Part shown: in pieces, positions 51,445 through 59,555 of the stretch
Layout of the letters: every line of letters begins with the position of its first letter
Numbering within the stretch: the stretch's first letter is position 1
NCBI GenBank assembly: GCA_004362315.1
Contig: SNWL01000003.1
Coordinates: forward strand, 744,001-808,000
Length of the DNA: 64,000 bases
Direction: 5' to 3'
From: Mycobacterium sp. BK086
GTDB taxonomy: Bacteria; Actinomycetota; Actinomycetes; Mycobacteriales; Mycobacteriaceae
The notes under the pieces: model-generated
The model's input: the letters and a program-made list of their open reading frames with translations, nothing else
Database searches by the model: none
Told to the model about the DNA's origin: nothing
Translations under genes and position numbers: made by a program

Positions 51445-54315
51445 TCAGGAGCTAAGGCGGCGCAGGCTGGCCCGGGCACGCGCCACGGCGTCCGCGCCGG
51501 TCAGCGCGTCGGTTCGCGGCACACCCAGACCCGTGCCGAGCTTGACGATCTGAGTCTGACTCAACGGTGAGGGCTTGCCCGCTTCCACGAGTGCTCGGTG
51601 CAGCACGGCGGCGTCCTCGTCGGCACCGAGGCGAACCAGCAGGCGGGTCACATAGCGCAAGTTCAGCCACTGCTGGCTCCAGTCCCCCACCCTGTCCCAG
51701 TGATCGAGCACGGCGACGAAATCGCCTGCCGCCGTGTGGGGATCGCCATGGACGGCACGGGTAGACGCCGCTTCCATCAAGGCGATGCCGTGCCACCAGA
51801 AGTTGTGTGCCGACGCCGCCAGCTCGGCCGCCTCGTCGAAGAGTGCCAGTGCCCGATCCGGCTGAGACTTCTTGAGCACCAATCCCATTGCATAGTCCGC
51901 CATCGACCGGGCGGTCGGATTCGCCGTACCGTCGGCAACGACGCAGGCTTCCTCGGCCGCGTGAAGGCCGCCGTCCGGGTTACGCAGTGCGGCATAGCAG
52001 ATCGCCATGTAGAACAGCGTCCACACCAAGCGGATCGGGTCATTCTCGCTCCGCGCCCGGATGACCTCGGCCTCGTAATGGCGAAACGCAGTCTCGGGGT
52101 CGCCCTCGTAGAGAGCCACATCAGCGAGCACGTCACCGGGATAGGCGATGCGGCCATTGCCTCGGCCGGGCACCCGGCCCGCGACATGACTCGCCCATGC
52201 GCGCGCGGCAGCATGATCGGCCCGAATCCACGCTCCCCGCGCCGCGAATCCCGCGGCGGCGGGAACCAGCGGGTGCTCCGGCGGCGCGACGCCCAACACC
52301 CGCTCGGCCCACAGTGCGGGTTCGTAACCGATGCGCAGGAACACCGGCTCGGGCAGCGACGTCACCAACCGCAGTGCCCGGTCGACATCGCCATCGGCCA
52401 TCGCGCACTCGAATCCCGCCCGCAGGTTGTCGTAGTCGGGCAATATCCTTTCGGCCCAAGTCCTTTCATCAGGGGTGTGCATACCCGCCGCCGCATTCTC
52501 GGCCAAGCCGGTGAAATACTGCGAATGCCTGGTAGCGCAAGACTCCGCGATCCCGTTCTCCCGCAGCTTGTCTCGACCGAACGCCCTGAGCATCTCCAGC
52601 ACGGTGAAGCGAGCAGACTCCGGCCCGGATCGCACCACGACCATCGACTTGTCGACCAACCCGCTGAGCAGGTCCAGGGTGTCGTCCTCGGTGGCACCGT
52701 CAGGAGCACATACCCCGTGTGCCGCAGCGAGATCGAAGCCGCCCACGAACACAGACAGCTGAGCGAACAGCGCCTGCTCCTCGTCGGCGAGCAAGCGGTA
52801 GGACCAATCGATCGTCGCGGCCAGGCTCTGATGGCGGGGATGGGCACTGCGCACACCGCCGCTGAGCAACCGCAGCCGGTCCAGCCGGCGGGCGACGTCG
52901 AGGCTGGACATCGCGCGCATTCGCGCCGCGGCCAATTCGATGGCCAACGGCAGCCCATCGAGGCGGCGGCAGATCTCGGCGACGGCGCCGACCGGCTCGC
53001 GGTCGGGATCGAAATCCGGGCGGCCCGCCCGGGCCCGGTCGACGAACAGCTCGGTGGCCTCGTCCACACCCAGCGGCGGGACCGCGACGATGCGCTCCCC
53101 CTCGATGCCGAGCGGCTCACGGCTGGTGACCAGCAGTGACACCCGCGGACAGTGGCGAACGATCTGGTCGATCAGCCTCGCGGCATCGTCGAGGACGTGT
53201 TCGCAGTTGTCGATCAGCAGCAGCACTTCGCGAGCTCGCAGGTATTCGATCAGCGTCTCGTCGATGCTCAGCCCCTGGCGCTGCTGCAGGGTCAGGGCGG
53301 CGGCCACCGCGTGACCCACCGCCACGCCGTCTTCGACCGGGGCAAGTTCGCACAGCCACACCCCGTCGGCGAACCGATGTTCGTCGCGGCCCGCGGCCTC
53401 CAGTGCAAGCCGCGTCTTGCCGACGCCACCGACCCCGGTCAACGTGACCAGCGGGCCTTCCTGCAGCGCCTTTCCGGCGGCGACCACCTCCTGCTCGCGA
53501 CCGACGAAACTGGTCGCCCGCCGCGGCAGACCGGCATGCGGGCGAGTCCTCACCGGCTGCGCAGGCACCTCGACTCTGGCTCCCTCGTCGCCGTCGAGGA
53601 TCGTCTGGTGGACCGCACGCAACGACGGGCCCGGATCGACGCCCAGTTCCTCAACGAGCCGGTCTCGCATCCGACGGTAGGTGTCGAGAGCCTCTGCCTG
53701 CCGGCCACTGCGGTACTGGGCCAGCATCAGCTGACCGGCCAGCCGCTCATCCAGCGGATGGGCCGCGAGCGCGGTGACCAACTCGCCGAGAAGCTCGTGA
53801 TGCCGGCCCGCGCGCAGGGCCGCGTCGTTGCGGTCGAGGACGACCGAAAGCCGTTCCACCTCAAGGGAACCCCGAACATCGAGGATCCACGGGGTGTCCA
53901 GCGCGGCGAACGGCTCGCCGCGCCACAGCGCCAGTGCTTCGTCGAACAGACTGGTGGCCGCGACCGGATCGTCTGTCGAGCGGGCGGATGAGGCCAGCTG
54001 CCGGAACAGGTGCACGTCGATGGACAGCGGATCGGTGCTGAGCTGGTAGCCACCGGGGCCACGCCCGATGCTGACACCGTCCACTCCGGCGAGCAGGCCG
54101 CGCAGCCGGGAGACATAGCCCGCCAACGCATTGCGGGCCCGACGGGGCGGGGCATCGGCCCACACCCGGTCCAGGAGTTGATCTACCGACACCGAACGGT
54201 TGACATCGACCAGAAGCGCGGCCAGGACGCAGCGCTGACGTGCATGCCCGGCATCGAGCGGCCGGCCGTCGAGATGAACCTCGACGTCACCGAGCAGGCT
54301 GAACCGCGCGCCCAT
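51445..54315 (-). CDS. SARP/AfsR-type regulator: OmpR-like DNA-binding, BTAD, NB-ARC, TPR
   Basis: 956-aa multidomain activator. Order: OmpR/PhoB-type winged helix (about 1-95), bacterial transcriptional activation domain (about 100-245, VHLFRQLASSA ... LDTYRRMRDRLVEELGVDPG), NB-ARC/STAND ATPase with Walker A GVGGVGKT at 294-301, Walker B VLLLIDNCEH and GLPLAIELAAARM, then a helical TPR-like C-terminus. STAND ATPases switch on nucleotide and ligand binding. ATG 54315. Its gene is directly upstream of the PGRS-methyltransferase-PGRS operon, with an 11-bp direct repeat in the gap, so that operon is the first candidate target. Confidence 0.92.
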   Translation of the reverse strand: MGARFSLLGDVEVHLDGRPLDAGHARQRCVLAALLVDVNRSVSVDQLLDRVWADAPPRRARNALAGYVSRLRGLLAGVDGVSIGRGPGGYQLSTDPLSIDVHLFRQLASSARSTDDPVAATSLFDEALALWRGEPFAALDTPWILDVRGSLEVERLSVVLDRNDAALRAGRHHELLGELVTALAAHPLDERLAGQLMLAQYRSGRQAEALDTYRRMRDRLVEELGVDPGPSLRAVHQTILDGDEGARVEVPAQPVRTRPHAGLPRRATSFVGREQEVVAAGKALQEGPLVTLTGVGGVGKTRLALEAAGRDEHRFADGVWLCELAPVEDGVAVGHAVAAALTLQQRQGLSIDETLIEYLRAREVLLLIDNCEHVLDDAARLIDQIVRHCPRVSLLVTSREPLGIEGERIVAVPPLGVDEATELFVDRARAGRPDFDPDREPVGAVAEICRRLDGLPLAIELAAARMRAMSSLDVARRLDRLRLLSGGVRSAHPRHQSLAATIDWSYRLLADEEQALFAQLSVFVGGFDLAAAHGVCAPDGATEDDTLDLLSGLVDKSMVVVRSGPESARFTVLEMLRAFGRDKLRENGIAESCATRHSQYFTGLAENAAAGMHTPDERTWAERILPDYDNLRAGFECAMADGDVDRALRLVTSLPEPVFLRIGYEPALWAERVLGVAPPEHPLVPAAAGFAARGAWIRADHAAARAWASHVAGRVPGRGNGRIAYPGDVLADVALYEGDPETAFRHYEAEVIRARSENDPIRLVWTLFYMAICYAALRNPDGGLHAAEEACVVADGTANPTARSMADYAMGLVLKKSQPDRALALFDEAAELAASAHNFWWHGIALMEAASTRAVHGDPHTAAGDFVAVLDHWDRVGDWSQQWLNLRYVTRLLVRLGADEDAAVLHRALVEAGKPSPLSQTQIVKLGTGLGVPRTDALTGADAVARARASLRRLSS

Positions 54316-54371
54316 CGGTCACTGACCGCTCGCGTGCGGCAGCACCCGTCCACAGCTCACGCACTCAGAAT

Positions 54372-55091
54372 CTAGTCCAAAAAGCCGTGTAGCAGGGCAG
54401 CTGATCCGGCAACATGCGCCTGCATGGCCGCGCCGGCCGCATCGGGGTCGCCGGCCAGGATGGCGATGACGATCGCCTCGTGTTGTTCGTCGGAGTGCGC
54501 GATATTGCGCCGCAGCAACGGAATCTGGTCCAGCAGGGCGTTCAGCCGCATCCGGTTCTCGGCCACCAACGGCACGAGCGACGCAGATCCGGCCGCCTCC
54601 GCGATCGCCAGGTGCAGCCGGGAGTCCAGCCTCCGGTAGTCGTCGGAGCACGCGGAGCGCACGTCGGACAGCCGGGACCACAGCCCTTCTCGCTCCGTGG
54701 CGGTCAGCGTCCGGGTCGCGGCCATCCGGGCGGCCCCCACTTCGAGAATCTCCCGCAGCCGCAGCGCATCGTCGATATCGGCGCGGCTGAACCGCACCAC
54801 CCCCTCGGTCGGCGCGGGCAGCGACTCCGCCAGGAAGGTGCCCCCGTAGCGGCCACGCCGCGACACCAGATAGCCCGCGTCGGCCAGCGACTTGATCGCT
54901 TCCCGGACGGTGTCGCGGCTGACCCCGAGCCGGGCCGCGAGCTCCCGTTCGGGCGGCAGCGAATCACCCGGCGTCAGCACACCGAGCTTGATCGTCTGCA
55001 GCAGGCGGCCGACGGTGTCCTCGAAGGCATTACCGAGGCGCACCGGACGCAGCAGTGCCTCATGGGCCTGCTGCGGTTCCGGAGCTGACAT
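54372..55091 (-). CDS. GntR/FadR family transcriptional regulator (FCD domain)
   Basis: 239-aa regulator. The N-terminal winged helix is LGVLTPGDSLPPERELAARLGVSRDTVREAIKSLADAGYLVSRRGRYGGTFL; the C-terminal all-helical FCD ligand domain has Asp/His metal-site candidates in DSRLHLAIAEAAG and HSDEQHEAIVIAI. ATG 55091 follows AGGAGG by 8 nt, 13 bp after the SDR stop, so it is the last gene of the GS-amidotransferase-ALDH-SDR operon and most likely its ligand-responsive repressor. Confidence 0.92.
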   Translation of the reverse strand: MSAPEPQQAHEALLRPVRLGNAFEDTVGRLLQTIKLGVLTPGDSLPPERELAARLGVSRDTVREAIKSLADAGYLVSRRGRYGGTFLAESLPAPTEGVVRFSRADIDDALRLREILEVGAARMAATRTLTATEREGLWSRLSDVRSACSDDYRRLDSRLHLAIAEAAGSASLVPLVAENRMRLNALLDQIPLLRRNIAHSDEQHEAIVIAILAGDPDAAGAAMQAHVAGSAALLHGFLD

Positions 55092-55104
55092 GAGTTCTTG
55101 CCTC

Positions 55105-55878
55105 CTACAGCGGAGTCACGTAGTGGCCGGTGATGCCGCCGTCGACCAGGAAGCTCGACCCGGTGATGAACGACGAGTCGTCGCTGGCCAGGAACGCCAC
55201 CGCGGCAGCCAGCTCCTCGGGCTCGGCGAACCGGCCCATCGGCACGTGCACCAGCCGGCGGGCCGCCCGCTCGGGGTCTTTGGCGAACAGCTCCCGCAGC
55301 AGCGGGGTGTTCACCGGGCCGGGGCAGAGGGCGTTGACCCGGATTCCCTGGCGCGCGTACTGGATTCCGAGCTCCCGCGACATGGCCAGCACGCCGCCCT
55401 TGGAGGCGGTGTACGAAATCTGGGAGGTCGCCGAGCCGTTGACCGCGACGAACGACGCGGTGTTGATGATCGAGCCCTTCTGCGCGGGCACCATGTGCCT
55501 CAGCGCGGCCTTGCAGCAGAAGAAGACCGACTTGAGGTTGACGTCCTGCACCCGGTCCCAGGCGTCGATGCCGGTGGTCTCGATCAGGTCGTCGTCGGGC
55601 GGGCTGATGCCGGCATTGTTGAACGCGATGTCGACGCCGCCGTGCACCTCGAATGCGGTGTCGAACAAGCGATTCACCGCGACCTGGTCTGCGACGTCGA
55701 CCTGGACGAAGGTCACGTTCAGATCGTCCGCGACGGTCTTGCCGGTCGTCTCGTCGAGATCCCCGATCACGACGATCGCACCCTCGTCCCGCATCCGCTT
55801 GACCGCTGCCAGTCCGATACCGCTCGCACCGCCGGTGACGACCGCGACCTTGTCCTTGAGTCGCTGCGACAGATCCAT
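55105..55878 (-). CDS. Short-chain dehydrogenase/reductase (Rv2857c-like)
   Basis: 257-aa classical SDR. The cofactor loop is VVTGGASGIGLAAVKRM, the Asp after beta2 in VIGDLDETTG favours NAD, the structural motif is FNNAGISPP, and the catalytic Ser/Tyr/Lys are in ASFVAVNGSATSQISYTASKGGVLAMSRELG. ATG 55878 abuts the ALDH stop, with GAGGAG overlapping that stop. Position in the gamma-glutamyl amine operon matches M. tuberculosis Rv2857c (from memory). It may act on an alcohol or amino alcohol intermediate. Confidence 0.9.
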   Translation of the reverse strand: MDLSQRLKDKVAVVTGGASGIGLAAVKRMRDEGAIVVIGDLDETTGKTVADDLNVTFVQVDVADQVAVNRLFDTAFEVHGGVDIAFNNAGISPPDDDLIETTGIDAWDRVQDVNLKSVFFCCKAALRHMVPAQKGSIINTASFVAVNGSATSQISYTASKGGVLAMSRELGIQYARQGIRVNALCPGPVNTPLLRELFAKDPERAARRLVHVPMGRFAEPEELAAAVAFLASDDSSFITGSSFLVDGGITGHYVTPL

Positions 55879-57243
55879 CTAGCTCTCCTCTACTGCAAAA
55901 AAGACGTTCTTGGTTTCCGTGAAGTGCAGGGGTGCGTCCGGGCCGAGCTCGCGGCCAAGTCCGGACTGCTTGAAGCCGCCGAAGGGGGTGTTGTACCGCA
56001 CCGACGAATGCGAGTTCACGCTGAGGTTTCCGGCCTCGACCGCCCGCGACACTCGCACCGCCCGCGACAGGTTGTCGGTCCAGATCGACCCGGACAGGCC
56101 GTATTCGGTGTCGTTGGCCAGCGCGATGGCGTCGGCCTCGTCGTCAAACGGCAGCACGGTGACGACCGGACCGAAGATCTCCTCGGTGACGGTCCGGTCG
56201 GTGCGGTCGGGGGTGAGTACCGTGGGCGGGAACCAGAAGCCAGGCCCGCTGGGCGCTGAGCCGCGGAAGGCGACTGGTGCGTCGTCGGGCACATAGGCGG
56301 CCACCGAGTCGAAATGCTTGCGGCTCACCAGCGGACCCATCTCGGTCTCCCTGGCCGCGGGGTCACCGACGACCAGGCCCTTGACGGCCGGTTCGAGCAA
56401 TTCCATGAACTTGTCGAATACGCTGCGCTGCACCAGGATCCGGCTGCGCGCACAGCAGTCCTGCCCGGCGTTGTCGAAGACCCCGTACGGTGCGGTGGCG
56501 GCCGCTTTCTCGAGGTCGCAGTCGTCGAAGACGATGTTGGCGCTCTTGCCGCCCAATTCCAGGGTCACCCGTTTGACTTGATTGGCCGCCCCGGCCATCA
56601 CCTTGGTGCCGACCTCGGTGGAGCCGGTGAACACGATCTTGCGGACATCGGGGTGGCTGATGAAGCGCTCGCCGACCACCGAACCACGGCCGGGCAGCAC
56701 CTGGAACAGGTCTTGCGGCAGACCGGCTTCCACCGCGAGCTCACCGAGGCGCATCGAGGTCAGCGGGGTCCACTCCGCCGGCTTGAGCACCACCGCGTTA
56801 CCGGCAGCCAGTGCGGGCGCGAAGCCCCACGCCGCAATCGGCATCGGGAAGTTCCACGGTGTGATCACGCCGATCACGCCCATCGGCTCGTTGAACGTGA
56901 CGTCCAGGCCGCCCGCAACCGGAATCTGCTTGCCCGACAGTCGTTCCGGGGTGGCCGAGTAGAACTGCAGCACGTCGCGTACGTGGCCGGCTTCCCATTC
57001 GGCAGCGCCGATCGGGTGCCCGGAGTTGGCGACTTCCAGCGCTGCCAGCTCCCCCACGTGGGCATCGACCGCGGCCGCGAAGGCGCGCAGCGCGGCCGCC
57101 CGCTCAGCGGGAGCGGCAGCGGCCCAGGCCTTTTGCGCGACCTTGGCGCGCGCGATCGCGTCGTCGACCCCGGCGACGTCGGTCAGCTCGACCGTGCGCA
57201 GCGCCTGCTCGGTCGCGGGATTGACCAGCTCAGTCGTACTCAA
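55879..57243 (-). CDS. Aldehyde dehydrogenase (AldC/PuuC-like)
   Basis: 454-aa NAD(P)+-dependent aldehyde dehydrogenase. The cofactor region is TPWNFPMPIAAWGFAPALAAGNAVVLKPAEWTP, with FTGSTEVGTKVM; the general base Glu is in TLELGGKSANIVF and the catalytic Cys in NAGQDCCARSRIL. The C-terminal FGGFKQSGLGRELG is standard. TTG 57243 overlaps the amidotransferase stop (TTTTGAG). In this operon it would oxidise gamma-glutamyl-aminoaldehydes, as PuuC does in putrescine catabolism. The M. tuberculosis equivalent is aldC (from memory). Confidence 0.92.
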   Translation of the reverse strand: MSTTELVNPATEQALRTVELTDVAGVDDAIARAKVAQKAWAAAAPAERAAALRAFAAAVDAHVGELAALEVANSGHPIGAAEWEAGHVRDVLQFYSATPERLSGKQIPVAGGLDVTFNEPMGVIGVITPWNFPMPIAAWGFAPALAAGNAVVLKPAEWTPLTSMRLGELAVEAGLPQDLFQVLPGRGSVVGERFISHPDVRKIVFTGSTEVGTKVMAGAANQVKRVTLELGGKSANIVFDDCDLEKAAATAPYGVFDNAGQDCCARSRILVQRSVFDKFMELLEPAVKGLVVGDPAARETEMGPLVSRKHFDSVAAYVPDDAPVAFRGSAPSGPGFWFPPTVLTPDRTDRTVTEEIFGPVVTVLPFDDEADAIALANDTEYGLSGSIWTDNLSRAVRVSRAVEAGNLSVNSHSSVRYNTPFGGFKQSGLGRELGPDAPLHFTETKNVFFAVEES

Positions 57244-57980
57244 AACCCTGCTCTCTCTGTCGTGTAGATCCGTGCCGCCTCGACCAGGCCGGCGAACAGG
57301 CGAAGATCGTCCAGCGTCTCCTCGGGATGCCACTGCACCGCGAGAACGAAGTCTTGGCCCGGGATTTCGACGCCTTCGATCACCCCGTCGTCGTCCAGCG
57401 CGCTGATCATCAAACCATCACCGAGGCGATCGATCGCCTGGTGGTGATAGCACTGCGCCTTCGTGCTCTCCCCGACCAGCCCGGCCAGTCTGCTGCCTGC
57501 GACGGTGCTGATCGAGGAGGTGCTGAACACCGCGTTGCCCTGCTGATGGCGGGTATGCCCGACGATGTCCGGCAAGTGCTGGTGCAGCGTGCCGCCCAGC
57601 GCGACGTTGAGAACCTGTGCGCCCCGGCAAATTCCGAGTATCGGCAGATGACGGCGCAATGCGGCGGCCACCAGTGCGAATTCCCAGGCGTCGCGACCGC
57701 GATCCGGCTTGTCGGTGGTGGGATGCGGGTCGTGGCTGTATGCGGCCGGGTCGACATCCCTGCCGCCGGTGATGATCAGGCCGTCGATCCCGTCCAGGAT
57801 CTGGTTCGCGATCTCCTCGTCGACCGGCTGCGGCGGCAGCAGCGTCGCGATGCCGCCGGCCAGCGACACCCCTTCGAGATAGATGCCCGGCAGGAAGCTG
57901 GCGGGCACGTCCCAGATGCCGGACTTCGCCTGCTGAAGGTAGGTGGTCAGGCCGATCACGGGCCGCTTAGAGGCGCTCAA
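57240..57980 (-). CDS. Class I glutamine amidotransferase-like gamma-glutamyl hydrolase (PuuD-like)
   Basis: 246-aa peptidase C26 family member. VIGLTTYLQQAKSGIWDVPASFLPGIYLEGV opens the fold; the oxyanion/nucleophile motif is PILGICRGAQVLNVALGGTLHQHLPD (catalytic Cys), and the His/Glu dyad is in VLAVQWHPEETL. It hydrolyses a gamma-glutamyl amide to release glutamate, as PuuD does. TTG 57980 overlaps the end of the GS gene; GTG 57959 is the alternative start. Overlaps on both sides show tight coupling with GS and ALDH. Confidence 0.88.
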   Translation of the reverse strand: MSASKRPVIGLTTYLQQAKSGIWDVPASFLPGIYLEGVSLAGGIATLLPPQPVDEEIANQILDGIDGLIITGGRDVDPAAYSHDPHPTTDKPDRGRDAWEFALVAAALRRHLPILGICRGAQVLNVALGGTLHQHLPDIVGHTRHQQGNAVFSTSSISTVAGSRLAGLVGESTKAQCYHHQAIDRLGDGLMISALDDDGVIEGVEIPGQDFVLAVQWHPEETLDDLRLFAGLVEAARIYTTERAGF

Positions 57981-59352
57981 AGCCGCGCACCCTCTCCCAG
58001 TCGGTGACCGCGGAATTGAACGCGGCCAGCTCGATCCGGGCATTGTTGAGGTAGTGCTCGACGACCTCATCACCGAACGCCTCGCGAGCCACGGTCGAGC
58101 CCTCGAAGAGCGCGGCGGCTTCGGCCAATGTGGTCGGCAGCCGCTCGGCGCCACTGGTGTAGGCGTTGCCCGCGAAGGCGTCGGGAAGTTCCAGCCCGTT
58201 GTCGATGCCGTACAGACCGCCGGCCACCAGCGCGGCCACCGCGAGGTATTGGTTGACGTCTCCGCCGGGCGCGCGGCACTCCATCCGCATCGAATGGCCG
58301 TGACCCACCACGCGCAGCGCGCAGGTCCGGTTGTCCAGGCCCCAGGCCACTGCCGTCGGAGCGAAGCTGCCCTCGACAAATCGCTTGTAGGAGTTGATGT
58401 TCGGCGCGTAGAACAAGGTCAGCTCACGCAGAGTGGCGAGCTGGCCTGCGATGAAACTGCGGAACATCGGCGACATCCCGAGCGGCTCGTCGGCGTCGGC
58501 GAACACCGCGGCGCCGTCCTCACCACGCAGCGAGATGTGGATGTGGCAGCTGTTGCCTTCGCGCTCATCGTATTTCGCCATGAACGTCAGGCTCTTGCCG
58601 TGCTGGTCGGCGATCTCCTTGGCACCGTTCTTGTAGATGGTGTGGTTGTCGCAGGTGACCAGTGCGCTGTCGTAGCGGAATGCGATCTCCTGCTGGCCGA
58701 AGTTGCACTCCCCCTTCACGCCTTCGCAGTACATGCCCGCGCCATCCATGCCGAGACGGATGGCGCGCAGTAGCGGCTCCATCCTGGTCGACGCGTGGAT
58801 CGCGTAGTCAACGTTGTAGTCGGTGGCCTTGGACAGTCCCCGGTACCCGGCAGCCCAGGCGTCGCGATAGGTGTCGTCGAAAACCATGAACTCCAGCTCG
58901 GTGCCGACGAACGCCTCCAGCCCGCGCTGGGCCAGTCGGTCCAGCTGGGTCTGCAGGATGGAGCGTGGCGCAGGACCCACCGGGCCGCCGTCCACCCACG
59001 ACAGGTCCGCCATCACCAGGGCGGTGCCGGGCAGCCATGGCAGCAGGCGCAGGGTCGAGAAGTCGGGTGTCATCACCATGTCGCCGTAGCCGGACTCCCA
59101 GCTGGACATCGCGTACCCGTCGACGGTGTTCATGTCGACGTCGACGGCCAGCAGGTAGTTGCAGCACTCCGACCCATGCGCGGCAACCTCCTCGACGAAC
59201 AGCCGGGCCGCGACCCGCTTACCGGTCAACCTGCCCTGCATGTCGGTGAAGGCCACAATCACCGTGTCGATCTCGCCGGCGGCCACCATGGCCTCGAGTT
59301 CGGCCTGCACCAACAGACCAGGCCGGCGGCGGCCTACACCATCTGGCGTCAC
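57967..59352 (-). CDS. glnA4: Glutamine synthetase-like gamma-glutamyl-amine ligase (GlnA4 type)
   Basis: 461-aa GS-fold ligase. IVAFTDMQGRLTGKRV begins the beta-grasp domain; catalytic-domain motifs are GTELEFMVFDD, KGECNFGQQEIAFRYD, GNSCHIHISL and DNRTCALRVVGHG. It joins glutamate to an amine (polyamine, ethanolamine or another monoamine) rather than ammonia, as inferred from GlnA3/GlnA4 of actinobacteria and from the downstream hydrolase and ALDH. GTG 59352 with GAGAGGGG upstream aligns with the M. tuberculosis protein; the open frame extends to 59403. First gene of the operon, divergent from the permease. Confidence 0.9.
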   Translation of the reverse strand: MTPDGVGRRRPGLLVQAELEAMVAAGEIDTVIVAFTDMQGRLTGKRVAARLFVEEVAAHGSECCNYLLAVDVDMNTVDGYAMSSWESGYGDMVMTPDFSTLRLLPWLPGTALVMADLSWVDGGPVGPAPRSILQTQLDRLAQRGLEAFVGTELEFMVFDDTYRDAWAAGYRGLSKATDYNVDYAIHASTRMEPLLRAIRLGMDGAGMYCEGVKGECNFGQQEIAFRYDSALVTCDNHTIYKNGAKEIADQHGKSLTFMAKYDEREGNSCHIHISLRGEDGAAVFADADEPLGMSPMFRSFIAGQLATLRELTLFYAPNINSYKRFVEGSFAPTAVAWGLDNRTCALRVVGHGHSMRMECRAPGGDVNQYLAVAALVAGGLYGIDNGLELPDAFAGNAYTSGAERLPTTLAEAAALFEGSTVAREAFGDEVVEHYLNNARIELAAFNSAVTDWERVRGFERL

Positions 59353-59479
59353 AGGTGCCCCTCTCGATAAAGCCGGTTCGATCATGATTCGACGGAAAGT
59401 CAACCATTGGATGCCACCGCTGCGGTGACGTCATCATCCAGATTTACATAAACGTCACTCCAAAGGTAGGACACCAGAC

Positions 59480-59495
59480 CAATAGCGGCCTATTG
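59480..59495. promoter_or_regulatory. Palindrome in the glnA4-permease divergent promoter region
   Basis: CAATAG (59480-59485), CGGC, CTATTG (59490-59495): a perfect 6-4-6 inverted repeat. It lies 128 bp from the glnA4 GTG and 61 bp from the permease GTG. Two further palindromes, CACCGC-T-GCGGTG (59415-59427) and TGACGTCA (59426-59433), lie nearer glnA4. The GntR protein of the operon is the natural candidate to bind one of them. Confidence 0.45.
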
Positions 59496-59555
59496 TCCCT
59501 ACTCAGAGAGCGCCGGTCGACGCTCGCTGCTACCACGCCCAAAAGGAGAAGAGCC

